DNA of 9,715 nucleotides from an uncultured Thiomonas sp. Its GTDB lineage: Bacteria > Pseudomonadota > Gammaproteobacteria > Burkholderiales > Burkholderiaceae_C. A model generated the notes under the pieces. It was not told the DNA's origin. It saw nothing but the letters and a program-made list of their open reading frames with translations, and did not search any database. Shown here piece after piece: positions 1 through 7,265 of this stretch (position 1 is the first letter of the stretch; every line of letters starts with the position of its first letter). Position numbers and translations under genes: made by a program. The stretch spans positions 1-9,715 of the forward strand of contig CALBRU010000135.1 in NCBI GenBank assembly GCA_937927695.1, given 5' to 3'.

Positions 1-671
1 ACACGATCGTCGGTCCCGGCAACGCCTATGTTGCCGCGGCCAAGCGCCGGGTGTTCGGCGTTTGCGGCATCGACATGATCGCCGGGCCGTCCGAGATTCT
101 GGTGCTCGCCGACGGCAGCACGCCGCCAGACTGGGTGGCGATGGATCTGTTCAGCCAGGCCGAGCATGACGAACTGGCGCAGAGCATCCTGCTCTGTCCC
201 GACTCGGCCTATATCGATGCCGTGGCTGAGGCCATCCACCGGCTGCTGCCCGACATGCCGCGCAAGGACATCATCACCGCCTCGCTGAACGGGCGCGGCG
301 CGCTTACCCGCGTGCGCGACATGGCGCAGGCTTGCGAGCTGGCCAACCGCATCGCGCCAGAGCACCTGGAGATTTCCGCGCAGAACCCGCATCAATATGT
401 GCCCGCGCTCAAGCACGCCGGCGCGCTGTTCCTCGGCGCCTACACCTCCGAGTCGCTCGGCGACTACTGCGCCGGGCCCAACCATGTCTTGCCCACTTCG
501 GGCACGGCCCGGTTCTCCTCGCCGCTGGGGGTGTACGACTTCATCAAGCGCTCCAGCATCATCGAGGTCAGCGCCGAGGGCGCTCAGCAACTCGGCCGCA
601 TCGCCAGCGTGCTGGCCCACGGCGAGCGCCTGACCGCGCACGCCCGCGCCGCAGAAATGCGGCTGCGCTGA
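1..671 (+). CDS. hisD: Histidinol dehydrogenase (C-terminal half, 5' end cut by window edge)
   Basis: HisD is a cytoplasmic zinc enzyme that oxidises L-histidinol to L-histidine in two NAD-dependent steps, the end of the pathway. The reading frame is open from base 3, giving about 222 visible residues of a protein usually near 430. The visible part opens with the conserved IVGPGNAYVAAAKRR block. The zinc ligands known from the E. coli enzyme have clear counterparts: Gln (codon at 156) and His (165) in SQAEHD, Asp (462) in GDYCAGPNHVLPT, and His (639) in LTAHARA. The catalytic Glu-His pair is in APEHLEI (codons 360 and 363). The GTG at base 51 is internal, not a start. The TGA at 669-671 is 12 bases before hisC, so the two are surely co-transcribed. 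Identity is certain; only the length is unknown. Confidence 0.98.
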   Translation, partial: TIVGPGNAYVAAAKRRVFGVCGIDMIAGPSEILVLADGSTPPDWVAMDLFSQAEHDELAQSILLCPDSAYIDAVAEAIHRLLPDMPRKDIITASLNGRGALTRVRDMAQACELANRIAPEHLEISAQNPHQYVPALKHAGALFLGAYTSESLGDYCAGPNHVLPTSGTARFSSPLGVYDFIKRSSIIEVSAEGAQQLGRIASVLAHGERLTAHARAAEMRLR

Positions 672-683
672 AACGGAAATGCC

Positions 684-1769
684 ATGAGCCGATTCTGGAG
701 CGAAGTCGTTCACGGTCTGACCCCTTACGTGCCGGGCGAACAGCCGCGCATCGACGGGCTGATCAAGCTCAACACCAATGAATGTCCCTATCCACCCAGC
801 GACAAGGTGTTGCAGGCCATCGCGGCGCAGACCACGGGGGATTTACGTCTGTACCCAGACCCGCAGGCCGCAGGGCTCAAGGCAGCGATCGCACACCATC
901 ACGGGCTGAAGGCCGAGCAGGTCTTCGTCGGCAACGGCTCGGACGAGGTGCTGGCGCATGCCTTCATGGCCTTGCTGCGGCACCCGGCGCCGTTGCTGCA
1001 TCCCGATATCTCCTACAGCTTCTACCCTGTTTACGCCCGCTTGTATGGCATCGAGACTCGCGAGATCGCGCTGCGTGCCGACTTCTCCATCTCGGTCGAT
1101 GACTATTTGCAGGCCGGGCCGAATGGCGGCATCGTCTTCCCCAATCCCAATGCCCCAACCGGCATGGCTCTGCCTCTCGCGCAAGTGGAACGCCTGCTGG
1201 CGGGCAATCCCGATTCCGTGGTAGTGGTCGATGAGGCATACGTCGATTTCGGCGCGCAGACCGCTGCGGCCTTGATCGACCGCTATCCGCAATTGCTGGT
1301 GATCCGCACCCTGTCCAAGGCCTGGGCGCTGGCCGGGTTGCGCGTGGGCTATGCGCTGGGTCACCCCGATCTGATCGAAGCGCTCAGCCGGGTGAAAGAC
1401 AGCTTCAACTCCTATCCCCTCGACCGCCTTGCGCTCGCCGGCGCCACAGCCGCCCTGTCGGATGCCGCCTGGCTGGCGCAGACCAGCGCGTGCATTCAAG
1501 CCAGCCGCGAGGCGTTGAGCGAAGACCTGCGCGCGCGCGGGTTCGAGGTACTGCCTTCGCTGGCGAATTTCGTGTTCGCGCGCCACCCTGCACACCAAGG
1601 CGCACGGCTGGCGACGCAGTTGCGCGAGCAGCGCATTCTGGTGCGGCAATTCGCGCGCCCGCAGCGCATTGCCGACTTCCTGCGCATCACCATCGGCACC
1701 CCGCAGCAGTGCGAAGCCTTGCTGCACGCTTACGACGCCATTGCGCAGCAGACGGCGGCGTCGCGCTGA
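684..1769 (+). CDS. hisC: Histidinol-phosphate aminotransferase
   Basis: HisC is a PLP-dependent class I/II aminotransferase that converts imidazole-acetol phosphate and glutamate to histidinol phosphate and 2-oxoglutarate. The 361-residue product has the normal family length. Visible landmarks are NTNECPYPP (31-38), the cofactor-binding GNGSDE (83-88), YSFYPVYARLYG (111-122), FPNPNAPTG (152-160), VVDEAYVDF with Asp183 and Tyr186, and RTLSKAWALAGLRVGYA. Lys212 in the last block should form the Schiff base and Arg220 hold the PLP phosphate. Arg334 in FLRITIGT is the likely substrate carboxylate contact. The ATG is 12 bases after hisD, with only a weak GGAA (675-678) as ribosome binding site. 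Burkholderiales often have a second hisC paralogue elsewhere, but the operon position makes this the pathway copy. Confidence 0.97.
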   Translation: MSRFWSEVVHGLTPYVPGEQPRIDGLIKLNTNECPYPPSDKVLQAIAAQTTGDLRLYPDPQAAGLKAAIAHHHGLKAEQVFVGNGSDEVLAHAFMALLRHPAPLLHPDISYSFYPVYARLYGIETREIALRADFSISVDDYLQAGPNGGIVFPNPNAPTGMALPLAQVERLLAGNPDSVVVVDEAYVDFGAQTAAALIDRYPQLLVIRTLSKAWALAGLRVGYALGHPDLIEALSRVKDSFNSYPLDRLALAGATAALSDAAWLAQTSACIQASREALSEDLRARGFEVLPSLANFVFARHPAHQGARLATQLREQRILVRQFARPQRIADFLRITIGTPQQCEALLHAYDAIAQQTAASR

Positions 1770-1784
1770 CGTTACGATTGCGCC

Positions 1785-1811
1785 TATTGACCGCCGCCGT
1801 ATTGACCGCCG
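1785..1811. repeat. Short tandem repeat in the hisC-hisB gap
   Basis: The 12-base unit TATTGACCGCCG occurs at 1785-1796 and again at 1800-1811, separated by CCG, so the period is 15 bases. It lies in the 60-base gap between the hisC stop and the hisB start. Each copy includes TTGACC, which resembles a -35 box, but no matching -10 box follows either copy at a proper distance. It is probably a small slippage or duplication product; a regulatory role is not shown. Confidence 0.6.
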
Positions 1812-1829
1812 TTTTCACGCCACAGTCCC

Positions 1830-2417
1830 ATGCGCACTGCCCAGGTTTCCCGCAACACCGCCGAGACGCAAATCACCGTGTCCATCAACCTCGATGGCAC
1901 CGGCGTCTCCAAACTGTCCACCGGTGTGGGCTTTTTTGATCACATGCTCGACCAAATCGCCCGGCACGGGCTGATCGACCTCGACATCCAGGCCAAGGGC
2001 GATCTGCATATCGACGCGCATCACACGGTCGAAGATGTGGGCATCACGCTGGGCCAGGCGCTGGCGCGGGCCATCGGCGACAAAAAGGGCATCCGCCGTT
2101 ACGGCCACGCCTATGTGCCGCTCGATGAAGCCCTGAGCCGCGTGGTGATCGACTTCTCGGGGCGCCCCGGCCTGGAATGGCATGTGCCATTCACTCGCGC
2201 CATGATTGGCGAATTCGACGTCGATCTGGCGCACGAGTTCTTTCAGGGGCTGGTCAACCACGCCGCCATCACCGTGCATGTCGACAATCTGCGCGGCGAC
2301 AACGCCCATCACCAATGCGAAACCGTGTTCAAGGCTTTCGGCCGCGCTCTGCGGGCGGCGGCCGAGCGCGATCCCCGCATGGGCGAGGCGATTCCCTCGA
2401 CCAAAGGTTCGCTGTAA
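1830..2417 (+). CDS. hisB: Imidazoleglycerol-phosphate dehydratase
   Basis: This enzyme dehydrates imidazole glycerol phosphate to imidazole-acetol phosphate (pathway step 6) using a di-manganese centre in a large cytoplasmic oligomer. The 195-residue protein is the single-domain form; it lacks the N-terminal histidinol-phosphatase domain of enteric HisB, so a separate phosphatase is needed elsewhere in the genome. Both metal-binding repeats are intact: HHTVED (His64, His65, Glu68) and AHHQCE (His160, His161, Glu164), with GFFDHMLDQIARHG (34-47) upstream and the conserved end PSTKGSL. The start is fixed because an in-frame TGA at 1803-1805 precedes it and no other start codon intervenes. No Shine-Dalgarno sequence is visible in front of the ATG. 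Confidence 0.98.
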   Translation: MRTAQVSRNTAETQITVSINLDGTGVSKLSTGVGFFDHMLDQIARHGLIDLDIQAKGDLHIDAHHTVEDVGITLGQALARAIGDKKGIRRYGHAYVPLDEALSRVVIDFSGRPGLEWHVPFTRAMIGEFDVDLAHEFFQGLVNHAAITVHVDNLRGDNAHHQCETVFKAFGRALRAAAERDPRMGEAIPSTKGSL

Positions 2418-2497
2418 ATTGGCATTACAGGCCCGCTCTTGTCTTTCTGTCTTTCGCACTGCTTTGCTGAAGTCAAACCGCCTCCCTTCCTGAATCG

Positions 2498-3157
2498 ATG
2501 AAACGCGTTGCCGTTGTGGACTATGGCATGGGCAATCTGCGCTCGGTGTCGCAAGCTGTGGCGCATGTCGCCGCAGGTTCCGAGTTTGACGTGGTCGTGA
2601 CCTCCGACCCCGCCGTGGTACGTGCGGCCGACCGCGTGGTGCTGCCCGGCCAGGGCGCCATGCCCGACTGCATGCGCGAATTGCGCGAGTCCGGCCTACA
2701 AGAGGCCGTGCTGCATGCGGCAGCCAGCAAGCCGTTGTTCGGCGTGTGCGTGGGCATGCAGATGCTGCTCGATCACAGCACCGAAGGTCATGTCGATGGC
2801 CTTGGCCTGATTCCCGGCCAGGTGCAGCGTTTTGAGCTCGACGGCCAGTTGCAGCCCGATGGCAGCCGCTACAAAGTGCCGCATATGGGCTGGAACGCGG
2901 TGTGGCAGGGCCGCGATGCGCGTGGGGCGCTGCATCCGCTATGGGCGCATGTGCCTGACGGCGCGGCGTTCTACTTCGTACACAGTTTTTACGCCGCGCC
3001 GCAAGACGGCAGCCACAGTGCGGGCGAGACCGAGTATGGCGTGCGGTTTGCCAGCGCGGTGGCGCGCGACAATCTTTTCGCCACCCAGTTTCACCCCGAA
3101 AAAAGCGCCGACGCGGGGCTGATGCTGTATCGCAATTTTCTGCACTGGTCGCCCTGA
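2498..3157 (+). CDS. hisH: Imidazole glycerol phosphate synthase, glutaminase subunit
   Basis: HisH is a class I glutamine amidotransferase. It hydrolyses glutamine and passes ammonia through a channel to HisF, with which it forms the IGP synthase heterodimer. The 219-residue product shows DYGMGNLRSV (8-17), the oxyanion-hole region PGQGAMPDCM, the nucleophile Cys84 in GVCVGMQ, the interface motif PHMGWN (128-133), and the rest of the triad, His199 and Glu201, in TQFHPEKS. It follows hisB after 80 bases with no gene in the gap. In several Burkholderiales I recall a MarC-type membrane protein gene at this spot; here it is absent. The gap is pyrimidine-rich, includes a tandem TGTCTTTC (2440-2455), and offers no clear Shine-Dalgarno sequence. 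Confidence 0.97.
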   Translation: MKRVAVVDYGMGNLRSVSQAVAHVAAGSEFDVVVTSDPAVVRAADRVVLPGQGAMPDCMRELRESGLQEAVLHAAASKPLFGVCVGMQMLLDHSTEGHVDGLGLIPGQVQRFELDGQLQPDGSRYKVPHMGWNAVWQGRDARGALHPLWAHVPDGAAFYFVHSFYAAPQDGSHSAGETEYGVRFASAVARDNLFATQFHPEKSADAGLMLYRNFLHWSP

Positions 3158-3211
3158 CGGTGCGGTTTCCTCAACTTTCTTCGAGCCACTCTTTTCATTT
3201 GCCCTGACATC

Positions 3212-3946
3212 ATGCTGCTCATTCCGGCAATCGACCTCAAGGACGGCCAGTGCGTTCGCCTCGAACAAGGTGAAATGCAAGGCGCCACGGTGTTCTCCAA
3301 AGATCCCGCCGCCATGGCCCGGCACTGGATCGACCAGGGTGCTGAACGCCTGCATCTGGTCGATCTCAACGGCGCCTTCGCTGGCAAGCCGCGCAATGCC
3401 GAGGCCATTGCCGCGATTCTCGACGAGGTGGGCGATGAAATTCCGGTGCAACTCGGCGGCGGCATCCGCGATCTCGACACCATCGAGGCCTATCTCGACC
3501 AGGGCCTGAGCTTTGTCATCATCGGCACGGCTGCGGTGAAAAGCCCCGGCTTCCTGCGCGATGCCTGCAGCGCTTTTGGCGGGCACATCATCGTCGGCCT
3601 CGATGCCCGTGACGGCAAAGTCGCCACCGATGGCTGGAGCAAACTCACCGGCCACGAAGTCGCCGATCTGGCACGCAAGTTCCAAGACTACGGCATCGAA
3701 GGCGTGATCTACACCGACATCGGCCGCGACGGCATGCTCACCGGCATCAATATCGAGGCCACGGTACGACTGGCCGAAGTGCTCGACGTGCCGGTCATCG
3801 CCTCCGGCGGCCTGTCGGGCATGGACGACATCGAAAAGCTCTGCGCGGTGCAAAGCAGCGGCGTCGAAGGCGTGATCTGCGGCCGCTCCATCTACACCGG
3901 CGCGCTCGATTTCGCCGCCGCACAACGCTACGTCACCAGCCGCTGA
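3212..3946 (+). CDS. hisA: ProFAR isomerase (phosphoribosyl-formimino-AICAR-phosphate isomerase)
   Basis: HisA catalyses the Amadori rearrangement of ProFAR to PRFAR, step 4 of the pathway, on a (beta/alpha)8 barrel related to HisF by ancient duplication. The 244-residue protein has the general base Asp8 in PAIDLKDGQCVRL, the first phosphate-binding loop QLGGGIR (80-86), the general acid Asp131 in VGLDARDGK, the signature YTDIGRDGMLTG (167-178), and the second phosphate loop ASGGLS with GRSIY near the end. It starts 54 bases after the hisH stop, with a C/T-rich leader and no visible Shine-Dalgarno sequence. Its product is the direct substrate of HisF encoded next. Confidence 0.98.
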   Translation: MLLIPAIDLKDGQCVRLEQGEMQGATVFSKDPAAMARHWIDQGAERLHLVDLNGAFAGKPRNAEAIAAILDEVGDEIPVQLGGGIRDLDTIEAYLDQGLSFVIIGTAAVKSPGFLRDACSAFGGHIIVGLDARDGKVATDGWSKLTGHEVADLARKFQDYGIEGVIYTDIGRDGMLTGINIEATVRLAEVLDVPVIASGGLSGMDDIEKLCAVQSSGVEGVICGRSIYTGALDFAAAQRYVTSR

Positions 3947-3978
3947 CGCGGCCCAGATCGGCCCTAAGCGCCCCCATC

Positions 3979-4752
<774 letters not shown>

Positions 4753-4808
4753 GCGTCCTGCGCAAACGGCTGGGTCAGGGCGGGGGTGGAACGCCTAAAA
4801 TCCATTCC

Positions 4809-5555
4809 ATGAACTGGCTCGATCAAGTCAAATGGGATGCCCGCGGGCTCGTGCCCGCCATCGCGCAAGACGCGCATACCGGGCGCGTGCTCATGTTCGC
4901 CTGGATGAACCGCGAGGCGCTGGAGCTGACGCATCAACGCGGCGAAGCGGTGTATTGGTCGCGCTCGCGCCACAAGCTGTGGCACAAGGGCGAAGAGTCC
5001 GGCCATGTGCAGACTGTGCGCGACATCCGCCTCGATTGCGACGGCGACGTGGTGCTGCTGCAAGTGGAGCAGGCGGGCGGCATCGCCTGCCACACCGGGA
5101 GAGAGTCCTGTTTTTTCAACAGCCTCGATCACGGTCACTGGAAGGTGGCTGATCCGGTACTGAAAGATCCGGTACAGATCTATGACGGCGCGTCCGCGCA
5201 TGGGCAGGTTGATGCGGCCGGGGCCGCTGATTCCAGCGCGGCGCTCGCGCGCGTCTACGCCACCATCGTCAGCCGCAAAGGGGCCGACCCAAGCGCGTCT
5301 TATGTGGCGCGGCTGTTTCACAAGGGCGAAGACGCCATTCTGAAAAAAATCGGTGAAGAAGCCACCGAACTCGTCATGGCGGCCAAGGATGGCGAGGCGG
5401 AGAAAATTCTGTACGAGACCGCCGACCTGTGGTTCCACAGCCTGATCGCCCTGGCCCAGCATGGCCTCACGCCGCAGCAAGTGCTTGCTGAACTGGAGCG
5501 CCGCGAAGGCAGGTCTGGTCTGGCCGAGTTTGCCGCACGCGCGGTCAACCCCTGA
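4809..5555 (+). CDS. hisIE: Fused phosphoribosyl-AMP cyclohydrolase / phosphoribosyl-ATP pyrophosphohydrolase
   Basis: One 248-residue frame carries both HisI and HisE, which perform steps 3 and 2: HisE cleaves PR-ATP to PR-AMP and HisI opens the adenine ring to ProFAR. The HisI part (about 1-127) has RLDCDGD with likely magnesium ligands Asp76, Asp78 and Asp80, and zinc cysteines Cys77, Cys94 and Cys101 (GIACHTGRESC). The HisE part (about 143-242) has SRKGADPSASYVARLFHKGEDAILKK split around residues 155-180, then the MazG-like metal motif Glu183-Glu184-x-x-Glu187 and Glu203-x-x-Asp206. An Ala/Gly-rich linker (about 128-142) joins them. No stop and no in-frame ATG, GTG or TTG lies in the linker, so HisE is not separately started there. 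The ATG at 4809 begins the usual MNWLDQVKWD of beta-proteobacterial HisI. The upstream open frame overlapping hisF is not coding. Confidence 0.95.
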   Translation: MNWLDQVKWDARGLVPAIAQDAHTGRVLMFAWMNREALELTHQRGEAVYWSRSRHKLWHKGEESGHVQTVRDIRLDCDGDVVLLQVEQAGGIACHTGRESCFFNSLDHGHWKVADPVLKDPVQIYDGASAHGQVDAAGAADSSAALARVYATIVSRKGADPSASYVARLFHKGEDAILKKIGEEATELVMAAKDGEAEKILYETADLWFHSLIALAQHGLTPQQVLAELERREGRSGLAEFAARAVNP

Positions 5556-5565
5556 GCGCGGCGCC

Positions 5566-5934
5566 ATGAGCGATCCGAGAACCCTTATCGATCAACCTGG
5601 CCCTCAAGACGTCGAGGGTCTCAAAACGATTGCGCTGGTTGTCTATGTGCTGCAGGCGCTGAGTTTTTTCTGGGGCATCACGGCGGTGATCGGTGTGATC
5701 ATCGACTATGTGAAGCTCGATGACGCCCGCGGTACTTGGGTGGAAAATCATCTGCGCTGGCAGATTCGCACCTTCTGGTGGGCGCTGTTCTGGTCGGTGA
5801 TCGGCTTTGCCCTGATCTGGGTTTTCGGTCTGGGGTTTCTGGTGCTGGCCGTGGTGTATTTCTGGACCATTTACCGTGTGGTCAAAGGCTGGCTCAAACT
5901 CACCGAGCGCAAGCAGGTGCGTCCTTCTCTCTGA
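5566..5934 (+). CDS. Small DUF4870-like membrane protein
   Basis: This 122-residue protein has no known function. It has a polar N-terminus (1-19) and three hydrophobic stretches, roughly 20-46, 67-87 and 86-103, ending in a basic tail (KGWLKLTERKQVRP). That architecture, and the motif ENHLRWQIRTFWW (60-72) just before a membrane segment, fit the DUF4870/Tic20-like family of small integral membrane proteins, which I recall between hisE and the HIT gene in many Burkholderiales. It starts only 10 bases after the hisIE stop, so translation is probably coupled. An open frame continues upstream into hisIE but is a shadow; ATG 5566 gives the sensible N-terminus. Membrane location is well supported; the family name is from memory of the pattern and any link to Tat export is only positional. 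Confidence 0.8.
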   Translation: MSDPRTLIDQPGPQDVEGLKTIALVVYVLQALSFFWGITAVIGVIIDYVKLDDARGTWVENHLRWQIRTFWWALFWSVIGFALIWVFGLGFLVLAVVYFWTIYRVVKGWLKLTERKQVRPSL

Positions 5935-5963
5935 ATCTTTTCCCTCGCTCTAGCCGTCGCGCC

Positions 5964-6314
5964 ATGACTGATTCCCAATGCATTTTCTGCAAAATCGCCG
6001 CGGGCGAACTGCCCGCCAAAGTGCTGTACGAAGACGAGGATGTGGTCGCATTTCACGACATTCACCCGGCTGCGCCCGTCCATTTCCTGATCATTCCCCG
6101 ACTGCATCTATCGTCTTTGAGCGATGTGGGTACTGAGCATCAGGCTTTACTCGGTAAAATGTTGCACCTTGTACCTCGACTGGCGCGTGAGCAGGGTTGT
6201 GATGACGGGTTTCGTACCGTCATCAACACCGGCCAGAATGGAGGGCAGGAAGTGTTTCACCTGCACTTGCACGTTATGGGCGGTCCCCGTCCGTGGAAAA
6301 AACAGGCCCCTTAA
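5964..6314 (+). CDS. hinT: HinT-type HIT family purine nucleotide phosphoramidase
   Basis: HIT proteins of the HinT branch hydrolyse the P-N bond of purine nucleoside phosphoramidates such as AMP-lysine and can act on aminoacyl-adenylates. The 116-residue protein begins with CIFCKIAAGELPAKVLYEDE, typical of the branch, and ends with QNGGQEVFHLHLHVMGG. In that last block His99, His101 and His103 make the histidine triad, His101 being the expected nucleophile. Cys6, Cys9, His48 and His99 could form the zinc site present in many bacterial members. ATG 5964 is chosen because the conserved N-terminus starts there; the longer open frame upstream overlaps the DUF4870 gene. It is 29 bases after that gene and 25 before tatA. 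Its presence between his and tat genes is a conserved arrangement with no known mechanistic reason. Confidence 0.95.
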   Translation: MTDSQCIFCKIAAGELPAKVLYEDEDVVAFHDIHPAAPVHFLIIPRLHLSSLSDVGTEHQALLGKMLHLVPRLAREQGCDDGFRTVINTGQNGGQEVFHLHLHVMGGPRPWKKQAP

Positions 6315-6326
6315 TTTTTTTGCGGC

Positions 6327-6333
6327 GAAGGAG
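6327..6333 (+). promoter_or_regulatory. Strong Shine-Dalgarno sequence of tatA
   Basis: GAAGGAG lies 6 bases before the tatA ATG, a near-perfect anti-16S match at good spacing. It is the only strong ribosome binding site in the window; the other genes have weak or no such match, which suggests tatA is translated at a markedly higher rate. Confidence 0.85.
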
Positions 6334-6339
6334 TAAATC

Positions 6340-6582
6340 ATGGGCTCATTTAGCATTTGGCACTGGCTGATCGTGCTGGTGATTGTGATGATGGTGTTCG
6401 GCACCAAAAAGCTGAAGAACATGGGTTCCGACCTCGGTTCTGCGGTGAAAGGCTTCAAGGACGGCATGCGCGATGCCAGCGCAGATGACAAACCCGCCGA
6501 GGCCGATAAGCAGCTTGCCGCCGAAGCCAGCGCCAAGAAGGAAGCCATCGACGTGCAGGCGAAAGAGAAGTCGTCTTCCTGA
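6340..6582 (+). CDS. tatA: Sec-independent translocase subunit TatA
   Basis: TatA forms the variable-size oligomer that lets folded proteins with twin-arginine signals cross the cytoplasmic membrane. The 80-residue product shows a short N-terminal membrane helix (about 4-20), the invariant Phe20-Gly21 hinge, an amphipathic helix (about 22-45, TKKLKNMGSDLGSAVKGFKDGMRD), and a charged, Ala/Lys-rich, probably disordered tail. Residue 8 is His (SIWHW), at the region where TatA often has a polar residue while TatB has Glu. The start is fixed by the strong GAAGGAG at 6327-6333. An intrinsic terminator follows 18 bases after the stop, so a large share of transcripts may end here, matching the known need for TatA in excess over TatB and TatC. 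Confidence 0.96.
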   Translation: MGSFSIWHWLIVLVIVMMVFGTKKLKNMGSDLGSAVKGFKDGMRDASADDKPAEADKQLAAEASAKKEAIDVQAKEKSSS

Positions 6583-6600
6583 AATTGCCCCTTACCGCGA

Positions 6601-6623
6601 GCCGGCAGCGATGCCGGTTTTTT
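6601..6623 (+). terminator. Intrinsic terminator between tatA and tatB
   Basis: GCCGGCA at 6601-6607 pairs with TGCCGGT at 6612-6618 (six Watson-Crick pairs plus an outer G-U), closed by the loop GCGA, a GNRA-type tetraloop, and followed directly by six T (6618-6623). This is a textbook rho-independent terminator. It sits inside the tatABC operon, so it is expected to act as a partial terminator that lowers tatBC transcription relative to tatA. Confidence 0.88.
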
Positions 6624-6698
6624 GTCTTGCCCCGATTTTTTCCGTATCTCTTTTCTTGCTCGGCTTGCCTGCTGAGCCATTGCTCCCACTGACCGCCC

Positions 6699-7187
6699 AT
6701 GTTTGACATCGGAATGTCCGAAATCGGCCTGATCGGCGTGGTGGCCCTTGTTGTACTCGGGCCGGAGAAACTGCCGCGCGTGGCTCGCACTGCGGGCAAT
6801 CTGCTGGGCCGCGCGCAGCGCTACTTGGCTGAAGTGAAAGCCGAGGTCAATCGCCAAATCGATCTTGAAGAGCTGCGCAACGTGAAATCGTCCCTTGAGA
6901 CTGCAGCGCAGGATATGAAAAAGTCGGTGAGCGACAACGTGGCCGAGGTTCAGGGTAGCTTTGATGATGCCTGGAAGGAAGCCACGTCGGGTCTGAGCGG
7001 CGAGTCCGAGCCTTCCATGGCCGATGGTTTTTCGTCCCCCAGTCTGCCCAGCCCGGACTATCCGACCAAGAAACGCAAAAAACTCTCGGGCAATACGGTT
7101 CCGCAGTGGTACCGGCGGCAGGCGCGCGTGCGCACCCAGGCCTTGTCGGGTGCGGCACGTATGGCGCGTTACCGCGTCAAACGCTGA
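6699..7187 (+). CDS. tatB: Sec-independent translocase subunit TatB
   Basis: TatB pairs with TatC in the receptor complex that binds twin-arginine signal peptides. The 162-residue protein has the family N-terminus MFDIGMSEIGLIGVVALVVLGPEKLPRVAR seen across residues 1-30, with Glu8 in the membrane helix, Gly21-Pro22 at the hinge and an amphipathic helix after it (about 23-60). A predicted helical, charged middle (60-95) and a Ser/Pro-rich linker (97-122) lead to a basic C-terminal tail (KKRKK at 124-128, then WYRRQARVRTQ and ARMARYRVKR) that I associate with Betaproteobacterial TatB. The gap from tatA is 116 bases and contains a terminator and a weak promoter-like pair (TTGTCT 6622-6627, TATCTC 6645-6650). 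No Shine-Dalgarno sequence precedes the ATG. Confidence 0.96.
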   Translation: MFDIGMSEIGLIGVVALVVLGPEKLPRVARTAGNLLGRAQRYLAEVKAEVNRQIDLEELRNVKSSLETAAQDMKKSVSDNVAEVQGSFDDAWKEATSGLSGESEPSMADGFSSPSLPSPDYPTKKRKKLSGNTVPQWYRRQARVRTQALSGAARMARYRVKR

Positions 7188-7265
7188 TCGCCGTGGTGAT
7201 CAGCATGCCGATGCGGCGCCTCTCCTGCATGTTCTATCCTCTCTTTGCAATCGAGTGCATCGCCC

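Noticed and set aside
843..1727. Long open frame on the - strand across hisC
   Set aside because: It is the shadow of a high-GC gene; hisC on the + strand is complete with all motifs and the antisense product shows no recognisable domain.
2939..3925. Long - strand open frame across hisH-hisA
   Set aside because: Antisense shadow of hisA; the product is Ala/Asp/His-rich without family features and spans two certain genes.
4778..4796. Small hairpin GGGCG/CGCCT just before hisIE
   Set aside because: Five pairs including a G-U with a 9-base loop and no T-run; too weak to call a terminator or riboswitch.
5151..5175. Direct repeat GATCCGGTAC in hisIE
   Set aside because: It encodes the DPV residues of the conserved DPVLKDP motif of HisI, so the protein sequence explains it.
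6279..6320. T-run after hinT as a terminator before tatA
   Set aside because: The seven or so T follow the stop codon, but no stable stem sits directly before them; only a four-pair GGGC/GCCC is possible.
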